Shown: one piece after another, positions 1 to 8,603 of the stretch | Numbering within the stretch: position 1 is the first letter of the stretch | Layout of the letters: each line of letters begins with the position of its first letter | DNA from: Lentibacillus siamensis | Lineage (GTDB): Bacteria; Bacillota; Bacilli; Bacillales; Amphibacillaceae | Reading direction: 5' to 3' | Assembly (NCBI RefSeq): GCF_039522605.1 | Contig: NZ_BAAADS010000012.1 | Location: 1-64,000, forward strand | Length of the DNA stretch: 64,000 nucleotides | Notes under the pieces: generated by a model | Databases searched by the model: none | The model's input: the letters and a program-made list of their open reading frames with translations, nothing else | What the model was told of the DNA's origin: nothing | Program-made: the position numbers and the translations under genes

Positions 1-49
1 CCGATGGTAGTTGGGGCTTTGCCCCTGCAAGAGTAGGACGCCGCCAGGC
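1..49 (+). rRNA. rrf: 5S ribosomal RNA, 3' end (partial)
   Basis: The first ~49 bases match the 3' end of a Firmicutes 5S rRNA, including the CCGATGGTAG segment, the GGGGC..GCCCC hairpin and the GAGAGTAGGACG..CCAGGC-type closing segment. The gene starts left of the window, so this is presumably the end of an rRNA operon. A strong terminator follows at once. I see no tRNA after it. Confidence 0.88.
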
Positions 50-54
50 ATAAT

Positions 55-99
55 AAAAAAAGGAAGTGCACATGATACTATGTGCACTTCCTTTTTTTG
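55..99 (+). terminator. Rho-independent terminator of the rRNA operon
   Basis: A long perfect stem (AAGGAAGTGCACAT / ATGTGCACTTCCTT) around the loop GATACT, preceded by an A run and followed by a T run. It lies six bases after the end of 5S rRNA. Confidence 0.93.
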
Positions 100-397
100 T
101 TGTCTGCGGAATAAAGTTTCGGATTAGCAACGGTAAACCTCGTCGCCTAACAACCAGCAAACTTTCTTTCGCGATGTTAAATCCAAATCAATCTTAAGCA
201 TAAGAACAGGGTACAAACTTCTGGTATTACATTATCAACGTAAAATACAACAATGACTTAAAACTTCCACCAGTTACTTGTTTATCATGTTTTGTAGTGA
301 GAATAAGCATTATTATGTTAAAAAGTGACGATATTTATGTGCTCGATATTAAAAGGACGATTATTTTCACAATAACACTCCTGATACGTTAATTTAT
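100..397. other. Intergenic stretch, no gene seen
   Basis: About 300 bases between the rRNA terminator and the next terminator. I find no convincing ORF with a ribosome binding site, no tRNA and no strong hairpin. The sequence is AT-rich and may simply separate the rRNA operon from the convergent gene to its right. Confidence 0.6.
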
Positions 398-433
398 AAA
401 AAGCGCACCCTCAAATCGGGTACGCTCTTTTTG
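398..433 (-). terminator. Terminator of the small membrane-protein gene
   Basis: A hairpin AAAAAGCGCACCC / GGGTACGCTCTTTTT lies directly at the 3' end of the minus-strand gene at 434-625. A/T runs on both sides could let it work in both directions. Confidence 0.8.
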
Positions 434-625
434 TTACTGACGACCCCCGCCACTATTCATTTGTGTGACAAGGGGAACCATTTTTTGCATGGTTTGTCCT
501 AAATTCTGGTTGTTTTTGGTCATCGTGTAGTAGGTAGCTGCTCCAACACCAACAGAGGCGATTAATGGTAGCCACATTTGATTTTTTTGCATGTTTTCAA
601 CCCTTTCATTAATGTCCCCGGACAT
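434..625 (-). CDS. Small hypothetical membrane-associated protein (63 aa)
   Basis: A 63-residue protein with one hydrophobic stretch at roughly residues 17-34 (LPLIASVGVGAATYY), flanked by an acidic N-terminus and a polar Gln/Asn-rich C-terminus ending in SGGGRQ. I recognise no catalytic motif and cannot assign a function. The design, one short glycine-containing helix in a very small soluble-tailed protein, resembles many small Bacillaceae proteins of unknown role. Its own terminator follows at 398-433. It lies just downstream of ytfP on the same strand (32 bases), so the two may be co-transcribed. Confidence 0.7.
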   Translation of the reverse strand: MSGDINERVENMQKNQMWLPLIASVGVGAATYYTMTKNNQNLGQTMQKMVPLVTQMNSGGGRQ

Positions 626-657
626 TATTAGGTTGGAGTTAAAGACACAAAAACATG

Positions 658-1935
658 TCAGGAATCAACTGCCAATTCGCTTATCTGAGAAGCGGCATTC
701 ATCCCGGCCAGCCGTCCGGTGACAAGTGCAGATGTAATATTATACCCACCTGTGTAACCATGGATATCCAGAATTTCCCCGCAGAAAAAAAGACCGTGCA
801 TTTTTTTAGACTGCATTGTCTTCGGCACAATTTCTTTGATTGAAACACCGCCACCAGTGACAAATGCTTTATCCAGTGGTAAAGATCCGTTTACTTTCAT
901 GAAAAAATGCTTCATCTGATGAATTGCCGATCGAAGTGCTTCGCCTGAAAGGTTCGCTGCCTTTTGATCCGCATCAATCTTATTTTCCTGTAAAATAAAT
1001 TCCAAAAGGCGTTCCGGCACAATTCCTTTTAAAATATTCCGTACCGATTTTTTAGGATTTTCCTTCATTGACTTGAGCAAGCCCTGTATTAGTTCCTCTT
1101 CCTGTTTATCCGGCAGCGTATCGAGTACCATTGATACTGCTTGCTGCCCCTTCATCAACTGTTTTACAACGAATTGTGAGCAGCGCAGTACAGCTGGACC
1201 AGAGATTCCGAAGTGGGTAAAAATCATATCCATCCGGTGAGTGACAACTGGCTTATTTTTCTTGTTTAAAACAGTCAAAGCCACATCCCTTAATGATAAA
1301 CCTTGCAGTTGTTTACTTTTGATGAAGGCTTCATTTGATGTCAGAGCAACTTCTGTTGGATAGAGCTCGGTAACCGTGTGACCGGCTTTTTTTGCCCATG
1401 CATAGCCATCACCGGTTGAACCGGTATGTGGTACTGCTTTACCTCCAACAGCGATTACAATGGATGTAGTATGTAATTTTGCCCCATCCGTTAGAATGAC
1501 ACTATGCTCTGATTCATCATAATGTACTGCTTCTACCGGTGTGTTCATACGAACTTCCACATCCAGTTCATCCAGTTTATTGATTAATGCATTGACAACT
1601 GTTTTGGCTGAATTCGAAGCGGGGAACATGCGGCCGTGATCTTCTTCTTTTAATCCGACTCCCATTCCTTCAAAAAAATCAATAATGTCATAATTGCTGA
1701 AAACAGAAAATGGACTGTATAGAAATTTTCCGTTTCCTGGTATATGTCTGATTACTTCCTCCTGGGGGAGCCTGTTGGTTACGTTACAGCGGCCGCCACC
1801 GGAAATCGCAAGCTTTTTCCCAAGTTTTCTTCCTTTTTCGAGCAGAATCGTACTTGCGCCTTGCTCGGCCGCAGCGATGGCAGCCATCAATCCGGATGGT
1901 CCGCCGCCAATTACAATTACATCATATGTCACCAT
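658..1935 (-). CDS. ytfP: NAD(P)/FAD-dependent oxidoreductase, HI0933/BaiN family (YtfP-like)
   Basis: A 425-residue flavoprotein. The N-terminus has a Rossmann dinucleotide-binding motif (VIVIGGGPSGLMAA, residues ~7-20) followed by the family signature GRKLGKKLAISGGGRCNVTN near residues 36-55. A second FAD contact, AFVTGGGV, occurs near residue 358, and the C-terminus carries the GYTGGYNITSAL segment typical of the HI0933 group. Length is normal for the family. Members are described as putative NAD(FAD)-utilising dehydrogenases with no firmly established substrate in Bacillus. It is divergent from murJ (124 bases between starts), as ytfP and ytgP neighbour each other in B. subtilis. Name is by family and synteny. 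Confidence 0.88.
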   Translation of the reverse strand: MVTYDVIVIGGGPSGLMAAIAAAEQGASTILLEKGRKLGKKLAISGGGRCNVTNRLPQEEVIRHIPGNGKFLYSPFSVFSNYDIIDFFEGMGVGLKEEDHGRMFPASNSAKTVVNALINKLDELDVEVRMNTPVEAVHYDESEHSVILTDGAKLHTTSIVIAVGGKAVPHTGSTGDGYAWAKKAGHTVTELYPTEVALTSNEAFIKSKQLQGLSLRDVALTVLNKKNKPVVTHRMDMIFTHFGISGPAVLRCSQFVVKQLMKGQQAVSMVLDTLPDKQEEELIQGLLKSMKENPKKSVRNILKGIVPERLLEFILQENKIDADQKAANLSGEALRSAIHQMKHFFMKVNGSLPLDKAFVTGGGVSIKEIVPKTMQSKKMHGLFFCGEILDIHGYTGGYNITSALVTGRLAGMNAASQISELAVDS

Positions 1936-2059
1936 TTTTCATTCCCTTCGTATACATCGTATCATGTTTTCTACATAAGAAAAAAATTAAAATATAGCGT
2001 GAATAAATGTTATGTATGATAAAATGACAACTAAAGTATGAAAAATTGCAGGTGAAATA

Positions 2060-3679
2060 ATGTCGAATATTGTCAGAGGCACCATGCTGCTAACTGGTGC
2101 CACTTTTTTATCAAAATTCCTGGGAATGATTTATCTCATTCCATTTAATATGCTTGTCGAGGAAAGTGGGGCGGCATTATACTCGTTCGCCTACATACCG
2201 TATAATATTTTAATCAGTATTTCTACGATTGGTGTCCCTTTAGCCGTTTCCAAATTCGTTTCAAAATATAATGCATTGGGTGATTTTGAAACCGGAATGC
2301 GCATATACAAAACCGGTATATCATTGATGCTGGTTACCGGTTTTATTGCATTTCTGGGATTGTTTTTTGGTGCAGACCCGTTAGCTAAATTTATCATTGC
2401 CAATGAAGATGTCGGTGGAATTTCCCGTGAACATGGGGCTATGGTCATCCGGATGGTAAGCTTTGCGTTATTAATCATTCCGGCAATGAGTATAACGCGC
2501 GGATTTTTCCAGGGGTATGAGTCAATGGGACCTACCGCTGTTTCACAGGTTGTCGAACAAATAATCCGGATTGTGGTTATTCTGGCAGCTACATTTATTA
2601 TTATCAAAATTATTGGTGGCAGTGTTGCGACCGCGGTTGGTTTTGCAGCTTTTGCAGCGTTTGTCGGGGCGCTCGGTTCCTGTGCTGTTTTATGGTATTA
2701 TTGGCGAAAACGGAAACCGTATATTCAAAAAAAGCTGAGCCAGCAAAAATTTTCGCATGACATACCAACAAAAGATTTAATCACAGAGTTATTCCGTTAT
2801 GCAGGTCCATTTGTAATTGTTGGAATCGCAACGCCACTTTATCAATTGGTTGATACACTGACATTTCAACGGGCTATGATTGATATTGGACAAGGAGAAC
2901 TATATGATACAGCACTGGGAGTAATCAATGTATTAGGGCATAAGTTGGTCATTATTCCGGTAACCATTGCGACGGGATTGTCCTTGGCTATTTTACCTGC
3001 TTTGACCAAATCTTATACAAACAACAACAGGAAGGTTATGAACCAGCAAATCAATCAGGCATTGCAGATTGTGCTTGTTCTGGTTGTACCGGCGGCGGTT
3101 GGCTTGACGATGCTGTCTGATTCAGCATATGGTGCGCTTTATGGTATTCATCAACTTGATATTACCGGTTCTCTGCTTGGCTGGTATGCACCGGTTTCGC
3201 TTTTATTTGCCCTGTTTACCGTGACGTCTTCCATTCTGCAGGGAATTAATCAGCAGCGATTTGCTGTCATCAGTTTAACCGGCGGCCTATTGATGAAAAT
3301 ACTGTTTAATATCCAGCTAATTCATATGTTTGGTGCAAAGGGTGCCATTTTTGGGACGGCACTTGCGGTAGGAACAGCGGTAGCACTTAATTTATGGCGA
3401 ATCGGTGTATCCATCCGTTTTCCGTTTACCCAGACAATGAAGCGATTTTTGCTGGTCTGTATTTTTTCGGTTATTATGTGTATCACGATTTGGATTACAA
3501 AAGCAATATTTGGTACTTTCCTGCAAGTTGAAGAAAGCAGGCTGTCTGCCATCATTATGCTGCTTGCAGGTGTTGGCGCGGGTGCAGGTGTCTATCTGTG
3601 GTTTGCGTACGAATCTACATTGCTTGACCGGGTTTTGGGAAATAAGGTTCGTGTACTGGATAAGATTTTTCGCAGGTAA
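2060..3679 (+). CDS. murJ: Lipid II flippase MurJ (YtgP), MVF/MATE-like
   Basis: A 539-residue polytopic membrane protein of about 14 predicted helices, starting MSNIVRGTMLLTGATFLSKF, the amphipathic opening typical of the YtgP/SpoVB polysaccharide-exporter group. Helices are spread evenly; a basic cytoplasmic loop (YYWRKRKPYIQKKLSQQK) sits near residue 215. In B. subtilis YtgP is the MurJ-type flippase that moves lipid-linked peptidoglycan precursor across the membrane. SpoVB is a close paralogue, but the neighbourhood (ytfP on one side, rsuA 13 bases downstream) favours YtgP. It probably forms an operon with rsuA and thpR. Confidence 0.87.
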   Translation: MSNIVRGTMLLTGATFLSKFLGMIYLIPFNMLVEESGAALYSFAYIPYNILISISTIGVPLAVSKFVSKYNALGDFETGMRIYKTGISLMLVTGFIAFLGLFFGADPLAKFIIANEDVGGISREHGAMVIRMVSFALLIIPAMSITRGFFQGYESMGPTAVSQVVEQIIRIVVILAATFIIIKIIGGSVATAVGFAAFAAFVGALGSCAVLWYYWRKRKPYIQKKLSQQKFSHDIPTKDLITELFRYAGPFVIVGIATPLYQLVDTLTFQRAMIDIGQGELYDTALGVINVLGHKLVIIPVTIATGLSLAILPALTKSYTNNNRKVMNQQINQALQIVLVLVVPAAVGLTMLSDSAYGALYGIHQLDITGSLLGWYAPVSLLFALFTVTSSILQGINQQRFAVISLTGGLLMKILFNIQLIHMFGAKGAIFGTALAVGTAVALNLWRIGVSIRFPFTQTMKRFLLVCIFSVIMCITIWITKAIFGTFLQVEESRLSAIIMLLAGVGAGAGVYLWFAYESTLLDRVLGNKVRVLDKIFRR

Positions 3680-3692
3680 GGAGGGTTGATAC

Positions 3693-4412
3693 ATGCGTCT
3701 CGATAAATTACTGGCAAATATGGGTGTTGGCAGCAGAAAAGATGTGAAAGCACTGATCAAGAAAAAGAAGGTTACGGTAAATGAAGAGGCTGTTAAAGAC
3801 AGTGGTTTGCATGTTGATCCTGAACACGATGTCGTTAAAGTGAATAATCAAACAGTAAATTTTCAACAATATATATACCTGATGATGAACAAGCCGCCTG
3901 GTTACATTTCGGCTACCACTGATCATCGTGAACAAACGGTAGTGAATATTTTGCCGGAAACATACCAAAAATTTAAGCCGTTTCCGGTCGGGCGTCTGGA
4001 CAAGGATACGGAAGGACTGCTGCTTATTACCAATGACGGGGATCTTGCCCATCAGCTTGTTTCCCCGAAAAAGAACGTTGATAAAACGTATTACGCCAAA
4101 ATCGATGGAACGGTCACAAATGCTGACATTCAAACTTTCGAAAACGGTGTGACACTTGATGACGGTTACCATACGAAACCGGCGAAGCTTGAAATTCTGT
4201 ATTCCGATGATATTTCTCAAATTGAAATCACAATAACGGAAGGGAAGTTTCATCAGGTAAAGCGGATGTTTGAGGCAATCGGAAAAAAGGTAGTTTATTT
4301 AAAGCGGATCAGAATGGGAAAGCTACTGCTGGATCCTAATTTGGATGCTGGTCATACCCGTGAGCTGACGGAAGAAGAGCTGGCTTATTGTTTGTCCAAA
4401 AAAGCTAAATGA
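3693..4412 (+). CDS. rsuA: 16S rRNA pseudouridine synthase, RsuA family
   Basis: A 239-residue protein with an N-terminal S4 RNA-binding domain (MRLDKLLANMGVGSRKDVKA, residues 1-60) and a C-terminal RsuA/RluB-type catalytic domain. The catalytic aspartate sits in GRLDKDTEGLLLITNDG (about residues 102-118). The motif HQVKRMFEAIGKKVVYLKR near residue 187 is also typical. The family isomerises uridine to pseudouridine in rRNA; U516 of 16S is the known RsuA target. It starts 13 bases after murJ behind AAGGAGGG, and thpR follows after 13 bases. The B. subtilis counterpart is ytzG. Confidence 0.9.
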   Translation: MRLDKLLANMGVGSRKDVKALIKKKKVTVNEEAVKDSGLHVDPEHDVVKVNNQTVNFQQYIYLMMNKPPGYISATTDHREQTVVNILPETYQKFKPFPVGRLDKDTEGLLLITNDGDLAHQLVSPKKNVDKTYYAKIDGTVTNADIQTFENGVTLDDGYHTKPAKLEILYSDDISQIEITITEGKFHQVKRMFEAIGKKVVYLKRIRMGKLLLDPNLDAGHTRELTEEELAYCLSKKAK

Positions 4413-4425
4413 AAAGAGGGGTTAC

Positions 4426-4977
4426 ATGGCCGGATTGCCTCACTATTTTATAGCGGTTCCATTGCCACAGGAACTGAAACAATATCTGTCTGAAAAACAG
4501 CAGCAATTCAAGCAGATTGTACCGTACAAACAATGGCCGCATCCGGAAGATGTACATATTACATTAAAATTTCTTGGGCCGGTTTCACCCGGTCAACTGG
4601 ACCAGCTTAACGTGAAACTGGAAAAGCTGACGGATCTGCATTCATTTCGGGTCAGGACAGGATCACTTGGGACATTTGGTAAATCAACTCAGCCAAGGGT
4701 TTTATGGGCTGGCGTTGAAAAAACAGAGGCATTATCAAAGCTGCAGCAGCTAGTTGACCAGCTTGCCAATGATTCCGGATTTGAGCAGGAGAAACGAACC
4801 TATTCACCACACATTACCCTGGCCAAAAAGTGGAATAATCGGGATGAAAATTTTCCTGAACTGCAGGACACCTGTATTGACGCATACCACCTTACTGTAA
4901 ATGAGGTAGTGATTTACCGGATATTTCCACAGTCAATTCCGAAATACAAGAAAATTGCGGTGTATCAGCTGAAATAA
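4426..4977 (+). CDS. thpR: RNA 2',3'-cyclic phosphodiesterase (2'-5' RNA ligase family)
   Basis: A 183-residue 2H-phosphoesterase. Both catalytic HxT motifs are visible: HITLKFLG at residue 44 and SPHITLAKK with its His near residue 129. The LLRP-like opening HYFIAVPLP is typical. Family members hydrolyse 2',3'-cyclic phosphate RNA ends and some can join 2'-5' linkages; the true cellular substrate is uncertain. The gene follows rsuA by 13 bases with GAAAAGAGGGG upstream, so it is likely the last gene of the murJ-rsuA-thpR unit. The B. subtilis counterpart in this position is ytlP. Confidence 0.88.
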   Translation: MAGLPHYFIAVPLPQELKQYLSEKQQQFKQIVPYKQWPHPEDVHITLKFLGPVSPGQLDQLNVKLEKLTDLHSFRVRTGSLGTFGKSTQPRVLWAGVEKTEALSKLQQLVDQLANDSGFEQEKRTYSPHITLAKKWNNRDENFPELQDTCIDAYHLTVNEVVIYRIFPQSIPKYKKIAVYQLK

Positions 4978-5109
4978 AGGGCTGAATCCAAAGTTTGTTC
5001 TTGAAATAGACATTAAAATCCGATAATCTATTCTATGGTCTTACTTTCGGAAATCAGTAGTGCTGACAGATCATGTGAAAGTAAAAATGTGCAGAATTGA
5101 GGTATTGGT

Positions 5110-5925
5110 GTGAATTGGTTAAAGCAAGTACTTGGTAAAGAATGGAATATTGAGAAGGCTGGCGGGCTGACAGGTGAAGCTTTTATCGCTGAGAATAATA
5201 GAGAACGACTTTTTTTGAAACGAAATTCCTCGCCGTTTTTGGCTGTTCTTTCAGCTGAAGGTATTGTTCCTAAACTGGTTTGGACGAAGCGGCTGGAGAA
5301 CGGGGACGTTATTACTGCGCAGGAATGGCTTGATGGCAGGGAATTAATGCCGGTGGAAATGCAGCATAATCAGGTTGCTGCTTTACTGAGTAAAATCCAT
5401 AACTCATCCGAACTGCTGCACATGCTGATGCGAATGGGACGGAAGCCGGTAACACCGGAAGACCGTTTTCGGAATGTGAAGGAACAATTGATGTATAAAG
5501 AGGTTACCAGCAATTATACAGAGGTTGCCGAAGCTCTGGATAAATTGGAGCACCTGCTTCCGGTAACACATGAACAGAAGCAGGTAGTATGCCATTGCGA
5601 CTTGAATCATAATAATCTTTTATTGACAAACGACGGACAACTTTATCTTGTTGATTGGGAGAATGCCATGATAGCTGATCCTGCAATGGATATCGGGATT
5701 ATCCTAAAATGGTACATACCACCTGAGGATTGGGACAGCTGGCTGCGGGAATACGGTGTAACAAATGACCAATCACTGTTAAATAGAATGTATTGGTATC
5801 TTTTATTAGATTCCCTTTATTTTTTAAATTGGCATTTGCAGCGTGATGAAACGGATAAGGCGCTACTTAGATTGGAAGACTTGCGGGTATTGAATCTGGA
5901 AACAAACAGGACTATTCGGGATTGA
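5110..5925 (+). CDS. ytmP: Aminoglycoside phosphotransferase/choline kinase-like protein (YtmP)
   Basis: A 271-residue APH-fold small-molecule kinase homologue. The catalytic loop CHCDLNHNNLLL lies near residues 161-172, with the catalytic Asp and metal-binding Asn present, followed by the DFG-equivalent LVDWENA near residue 183. The N-lobe is short, with FLKRN as the probable nucleotide-contacting lysine. The start is GTG at 5110, preceded by the weak GAATTGAGG. Substrate is unknown: resistance-type annotations for this family are not supported here because the gene is syntenic core (ytmP-ytzH-trmB as in B. subtilis). Its 3' end overlaps the convergent ytzH by 14 bases. Confidence 0.85.
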   Translation: MNWLKQVLGKEWNIEKAGGLTGEAFIAENNRERLFLKRNSSPFLAVLSAEGIVPKLVWTKRLENGDVITAQEWLDGRELMPVEMQHNQVAALLSKIHNSSELLHMLMRMGRKPVTPEDRFRNVKEQLMYKEVTSNYTEVAEALDKLEHLLPVTHEQKQVVCHCDLNHNNLLLTNDGQLYLVDWENAMIADPAMDIGIILKWYIPPEDWDSWLREYGVTNDQSLLNRMYWYLLLDSLYFLNWHLQRDETDKALLRLEDLRVLNLETNRTIRD

Positions 5926-6199
5926 TTTGCTGAATAGCATCGACCCAGGTATTAATTTTTTCTTTATTTGCAGTTATATGTTCTGCATCGTTATGCGCAA
6001 TTTCCCCTTGACGACCATAATTATAGATTTCCGGAAGAAGTTGAAGCAGCTGCTCATCAGAAATAGTGCCGTCAGCCATCATTGCCTGAACAAGGCGCTT
6101 AATTTGTTGATATTCGGAAATCTCACCACAGCAATCTTCATTCTGTTCACTTAATATATCCTGTAAAAGCCTTAACTGATTATTCAGGGTTAATGTCAC
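5912..6199 (-). CDS. ytzH: YtzH-like family protein
   Basis: A 95-residue soluble, acidic helical protein opening MTLTLNNQLRLLQDILSEQ. Two cysteines form an adjacent pair (EDCCGE, residues 22-25). No catalytic motif is evident and its role is unknown. Position between ytmP and trmB on the opposite strand matches B. subtilis ytzH exactly, which supports the name. It is convergent with ytmP with a 14-base overlap of the coding ends, and no terminator hairpin separates the two. Confidence 0.83.
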   Translation of the reverse strand: MTLTLNNQLRLLQDILSEQNEDCCGEISEYQQIKRLVQAMMADGTISDEQLLQLLPEIYNYGRQGEIAHNDAEHITANKEKINTWVDAIQQINPE

Positions 6200-6367
6200 T
6201 TCAAATCACCTCAAATGGTAGTGTTAACCATTACTGCAAATAATATGCTATGAATTTTATCACGTGTTAACTGGCAATCATTTCTCCTTTGAAGCATACA
6301 AAAGGGGGGACGAAGTAGGCTGTCCAGTATTTGAAGCTTCACTATAAATTAAGGGAGGTGCTGCAAG

Positions 6368-7003
6368 ATGCGACAGCGAAATAAGCCATGGGCAGACGAT
6401 TTTTTAACAGAAAATGAACATTTTATCATTCCTGACCCTGCATTGAATAAAGGCAGTTGGTCAAAATTATTTGGAAATTCCAATCCGATTTATGTGGAAA
6501 TCGGGACTGGTAAAGGACAGTTTATTGCCGGGATGGCACAAAAATATCCGGATGTGAATTTTATTGGAGTTGAATTGGCTAAAAGTGTCGTCGTAACAGC
6601 TGCACAAAAAATAATGGAGAACACCCATGAGAATGTTTTGCTGATTAATGAAGACGCAGCAGAACTGGAAAATATATTTGCTGCGAATGAAATCGCGCAA
6701 ATTTACTTGAATTTTTCTGATCCATGGCCGAAAAACCGTCATGAAAAAAGACGGCTGACGTTTCATGCATTTTTGGAAAAGTATCGGGACGTTTTGCGGG
6801 AGGATGGTGAACTTATTTTTAAAACCGACAACAGAGGTCTGTTTGAATACTCGCTCGTCAGTTTTTCCAATTTTGGAATGACATTAAAGGAAGTCAATCT
6901 GAATCTGCATGCGATTGATGACCCGAGCAATGTCATGACCGAATATGAAGAAAAGTTTTCAGCAAAAGGACAGGTAATCTACCGATGCCGATCTGTATTC
7001 TAA
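6368..7003 (+). CDS. trmB: tRNA (guanine-N7-)-methyltransferase TrmB
   Basis: A 211-residue class I SAM methyltransferase that forms m7G at position 46 of tRNAs. The SAM-binding loop is VEIGTGKGQF (residues ~42-51). The family signature NFSDPWPKNRHEKRRL is near residues 115-130, and the C-terminal TDNRGLFEYS near residue 154 is also conserved. Length is normal. The start ATG at 6368 has a clear GGGAGGTG nine bases upstream. It is the B. subtilis ytmQ equivalent and is followed by ytnP as in that genome. Confidence 0.95.
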   Translation: MRQRNKPWADDFLTENEHFIIPDPALNKGSWSKLFGNSNPIYVEIGTGKGQFIAGMAQKYPDVNFIGVELAKSVVVTAAQKIMENTHENVLLINEDAAELENIFAANEIAQIYLNFSDPWPKNRHEKRRLTFHAFLEKYRDVLREDGELIFKTDNRGLFEYSLVSFSNFGMTLKEVNLNLHAIDDPSNVMTEYEEKFSAKGQVIYRCRSVF

Positions 7004-7070
7004 AGCGTGTTTGTTTACATGGTGTGTCTTCTTTCGCTAAACTGACTGTATAGGCAAAGGAGGATGACTA

Positions 7071-7925
7071 ATGGAAACACTTCAGGTTGGCAGGGCAAAA
7101 CTGACATGGCTTAACGGGGGAGTGAACTTCCTTGATGGCGGCGCGATGTTTGGTGTTGTCCCAAAGGCATTATGGAGCAGGAAATATCCGTATAATGAAA
7201 AAAACCAGATTGAATTACGAACTGATCCGATTTTACTTCAGCTGGATGGCCGGAACTACTTGATTGATTCCGGAATGGGCAATAGCAAACTTACCGATAA
7301 ACAGCTACGGAATTTTGGAGTGCTTGAGCAATCCTCACTGCACAAATCGCTGGATGAAGTTGGGCTCACTGTCGACGACATAGATGCAATGCTTATGACC
7401 CATCTTCATTTTGATCATGCGTGTGGTCTGACGAAAGTGGCCGGTGATCGTTACGAGTCTATTTTTAAAAACGCAACGATTCACGTTTCCCAGGTGGAAT
7501 GGGATGAAATGCGAAATCCAAATATTCGGTCTGCGAATACATACTGGGAGATGAACTGGAAACCTATTCAGGAACAGGTGCAGCCGTTTGAAGATGAAAA
7601 GCGGATTGCGGATGGGTTAAAAATGATTCATACCGGCGGACACAGTGATGGTCATTCGATTCTGGTATTTGAAGATGGGGATGAAACGTTTATCCACATG
7701 GCTGACATTATGCCGACACATGCACATCAGAATAAGTTGTGGGCACTTGCTTATGATGACTACCCTGTCACATCCGTTCATCAGAAGGAGAAGTGGATGG
7801 ATTTCGGCTATTCCAAACAGGCATGGTATACCTTTTATCATGATGCGTATCTTCGCGCAGTTAAGTTTGATACGGAAGGCAAGCGGATTGATCAGGTTGA
7901 CAGAGAAAGGTACGAATATAAATAA
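7071..7925 (+). CDS. ytnP: Metallo-beta-lactamase-fold hydrolase YtnP (putative quorum-quenching lactonase)
   Basis: A 284-residue metallo-beta-lactamase-fold protein. The metal-binding motif HLHFDH is at residues 111-116; a further His lies in GGHSDGHS (~188) and an Asp in HMADIMPTHAH (~212). An active-site-type start WLNGG and DSGMGN near residue 66 match the AHL-lactonase-like YtnP branch. B. subtilis YtnP is reported to hydrolyse lactone signals; activity here is inferred. A strong AAAGGAGG is placed well before the ATG. A terminator follows at 7930-7962. Confidence 0.86.
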   Translation: METLQVGRAKLTWLNGGVNFLDGGAMFGVVPKALWSRKYPYNEKNQIELRTDPILLQLDGRNYLIDSGMGNSKLTDKQLRNFGVLEQSSLHKSLDEVGLTVDDIDAMLMTHLHFDHACGLTKVAGDRYESIFKNATIHVSQVEWDEMRNPNIRSANTYWEMNWKPIQEQVQPFEDEKRIADGLKMIHTGGHSDGHSILVFEDGDETFIHMADIMPTHAHQNKLWALAYDDYPVTSVHQKEKWMDFGYSKQAWYTFYHDAYLRAVKFDTEGKRIDQVDRERYEYK

Positions 7926-7929
7926 GTTA

Positions 7930-7962
7930 AAAGAGCCATCCTTTTAAGAGATGGTTCTTTGT
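7930..7962 (+). terminator. Terminator after ytnP
   Basis: Stem AAAGAGCCATC / GATGGTTCTTT with a short loop, starting six bases after the ytnP stop codon; GT pairs are tolerated. Followed by TTTGTGG, a short T tract. Confidence 0.75.
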
Positions 7963-8009
7963 GGTTTGACTGGAATATATTAGCAAAACAGAAATATATT
8001 AATCAGAAA

Positions 8010-8041
8010 CAAAAAGCACTCCTTAACAGGAAGTGCTTTTA
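8010..8041 (-). terminator. Terminator near the end of ytzB
   Basis: Stem AAAAAGCACTCC / GGAAGTGCTTTT. Read on the minus strand it ends in a T run and lies about 70 bases downstream of the ytzB stop codon. Confidence 0.7.
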
Positions 8042-8113
8042 TAATGTAAAGAGATTATTGGGAATAAGGTTTCACCCGACTTCTATTTATACAACTAGCG
8101 CTGTCGTTCCCTA

Positions 8114-8437
8114 TCAGGCAGTTTGCACAGCCCCGATGACTGCACCTGTTTCAACGTCCACGTAGAATTCAAACTGCTTGTTTTCACCGTCAATATTTCG
8201 AGTTACACCACCACGATAAGCATTATATAACAAACCGTTCCGTTCCACTTCCTCAGGTTTCATGTAAATCCATGAACCGCTGATCGGACCCTGTTTTTTA
8301 AATGTCTCTTTTGCTTGTTGTAACGCTTTTTCCGGGGTTATTTTTTGGTAATTGTCAATTTGCTGTTTTGCTACATACCCGACTGCAACACCTAAACCGG
8401 CTGCCAGGACTGCTTTTTTTACGCTCATTACATTCAC
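8114..8437 (-). CDS. ytzB: YtzB-like membrane-anchored PepSY-domain protein
   Basis: A 107-residue protein with an N-terminal hydrophobic anchor or signal (SVKKAVLAAGLGVAVGYVA, residues 5-23) and a PepSY-type domain. The domain shows the helix ITPEKALQQAKETFKKQG and the terminal strand FYVDVETGAVIGAV near residues 90-103. PepSY domains are thought to inhibit peptidases or bind peptides at the cell surface. It lies between ytnP and ytoP but on the opposite strand. AGAGGTGAAT precedes the start. Confidence 0.82.
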   Translation of the reverse strand: MNVMSVKKAVLAAGLGVAVGYVAKQQIDNYQKITPEKALQQAKETFKKQGPISGSWIYMKPEEVERNGLLYNAYRGGVTRNIDGENKQFEFYVDVETGAVIGAVQTA

Positions 8438-8603
8438 CTCTATACAAATTTATTCCAATTTCAATGGTTGTTCAATTCACCCCTTAGTATAACTTAAATT
8501 AAAAAAAATAGAAACTGATAGGCAGTATGGCTGTTTGGTGGAAAGCATAACCTGTTTTCGTTTATACTAATTATAGTCATATCTAATTAATGGGGGTATA
8601 CAT

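Noticed and set aside
5110..5925. Aminoglycoside resistance gene
   Set aside because: The kinase fold is shared, but this is the syntenic housekeeping gene ytmP, and nothing points to resistance.
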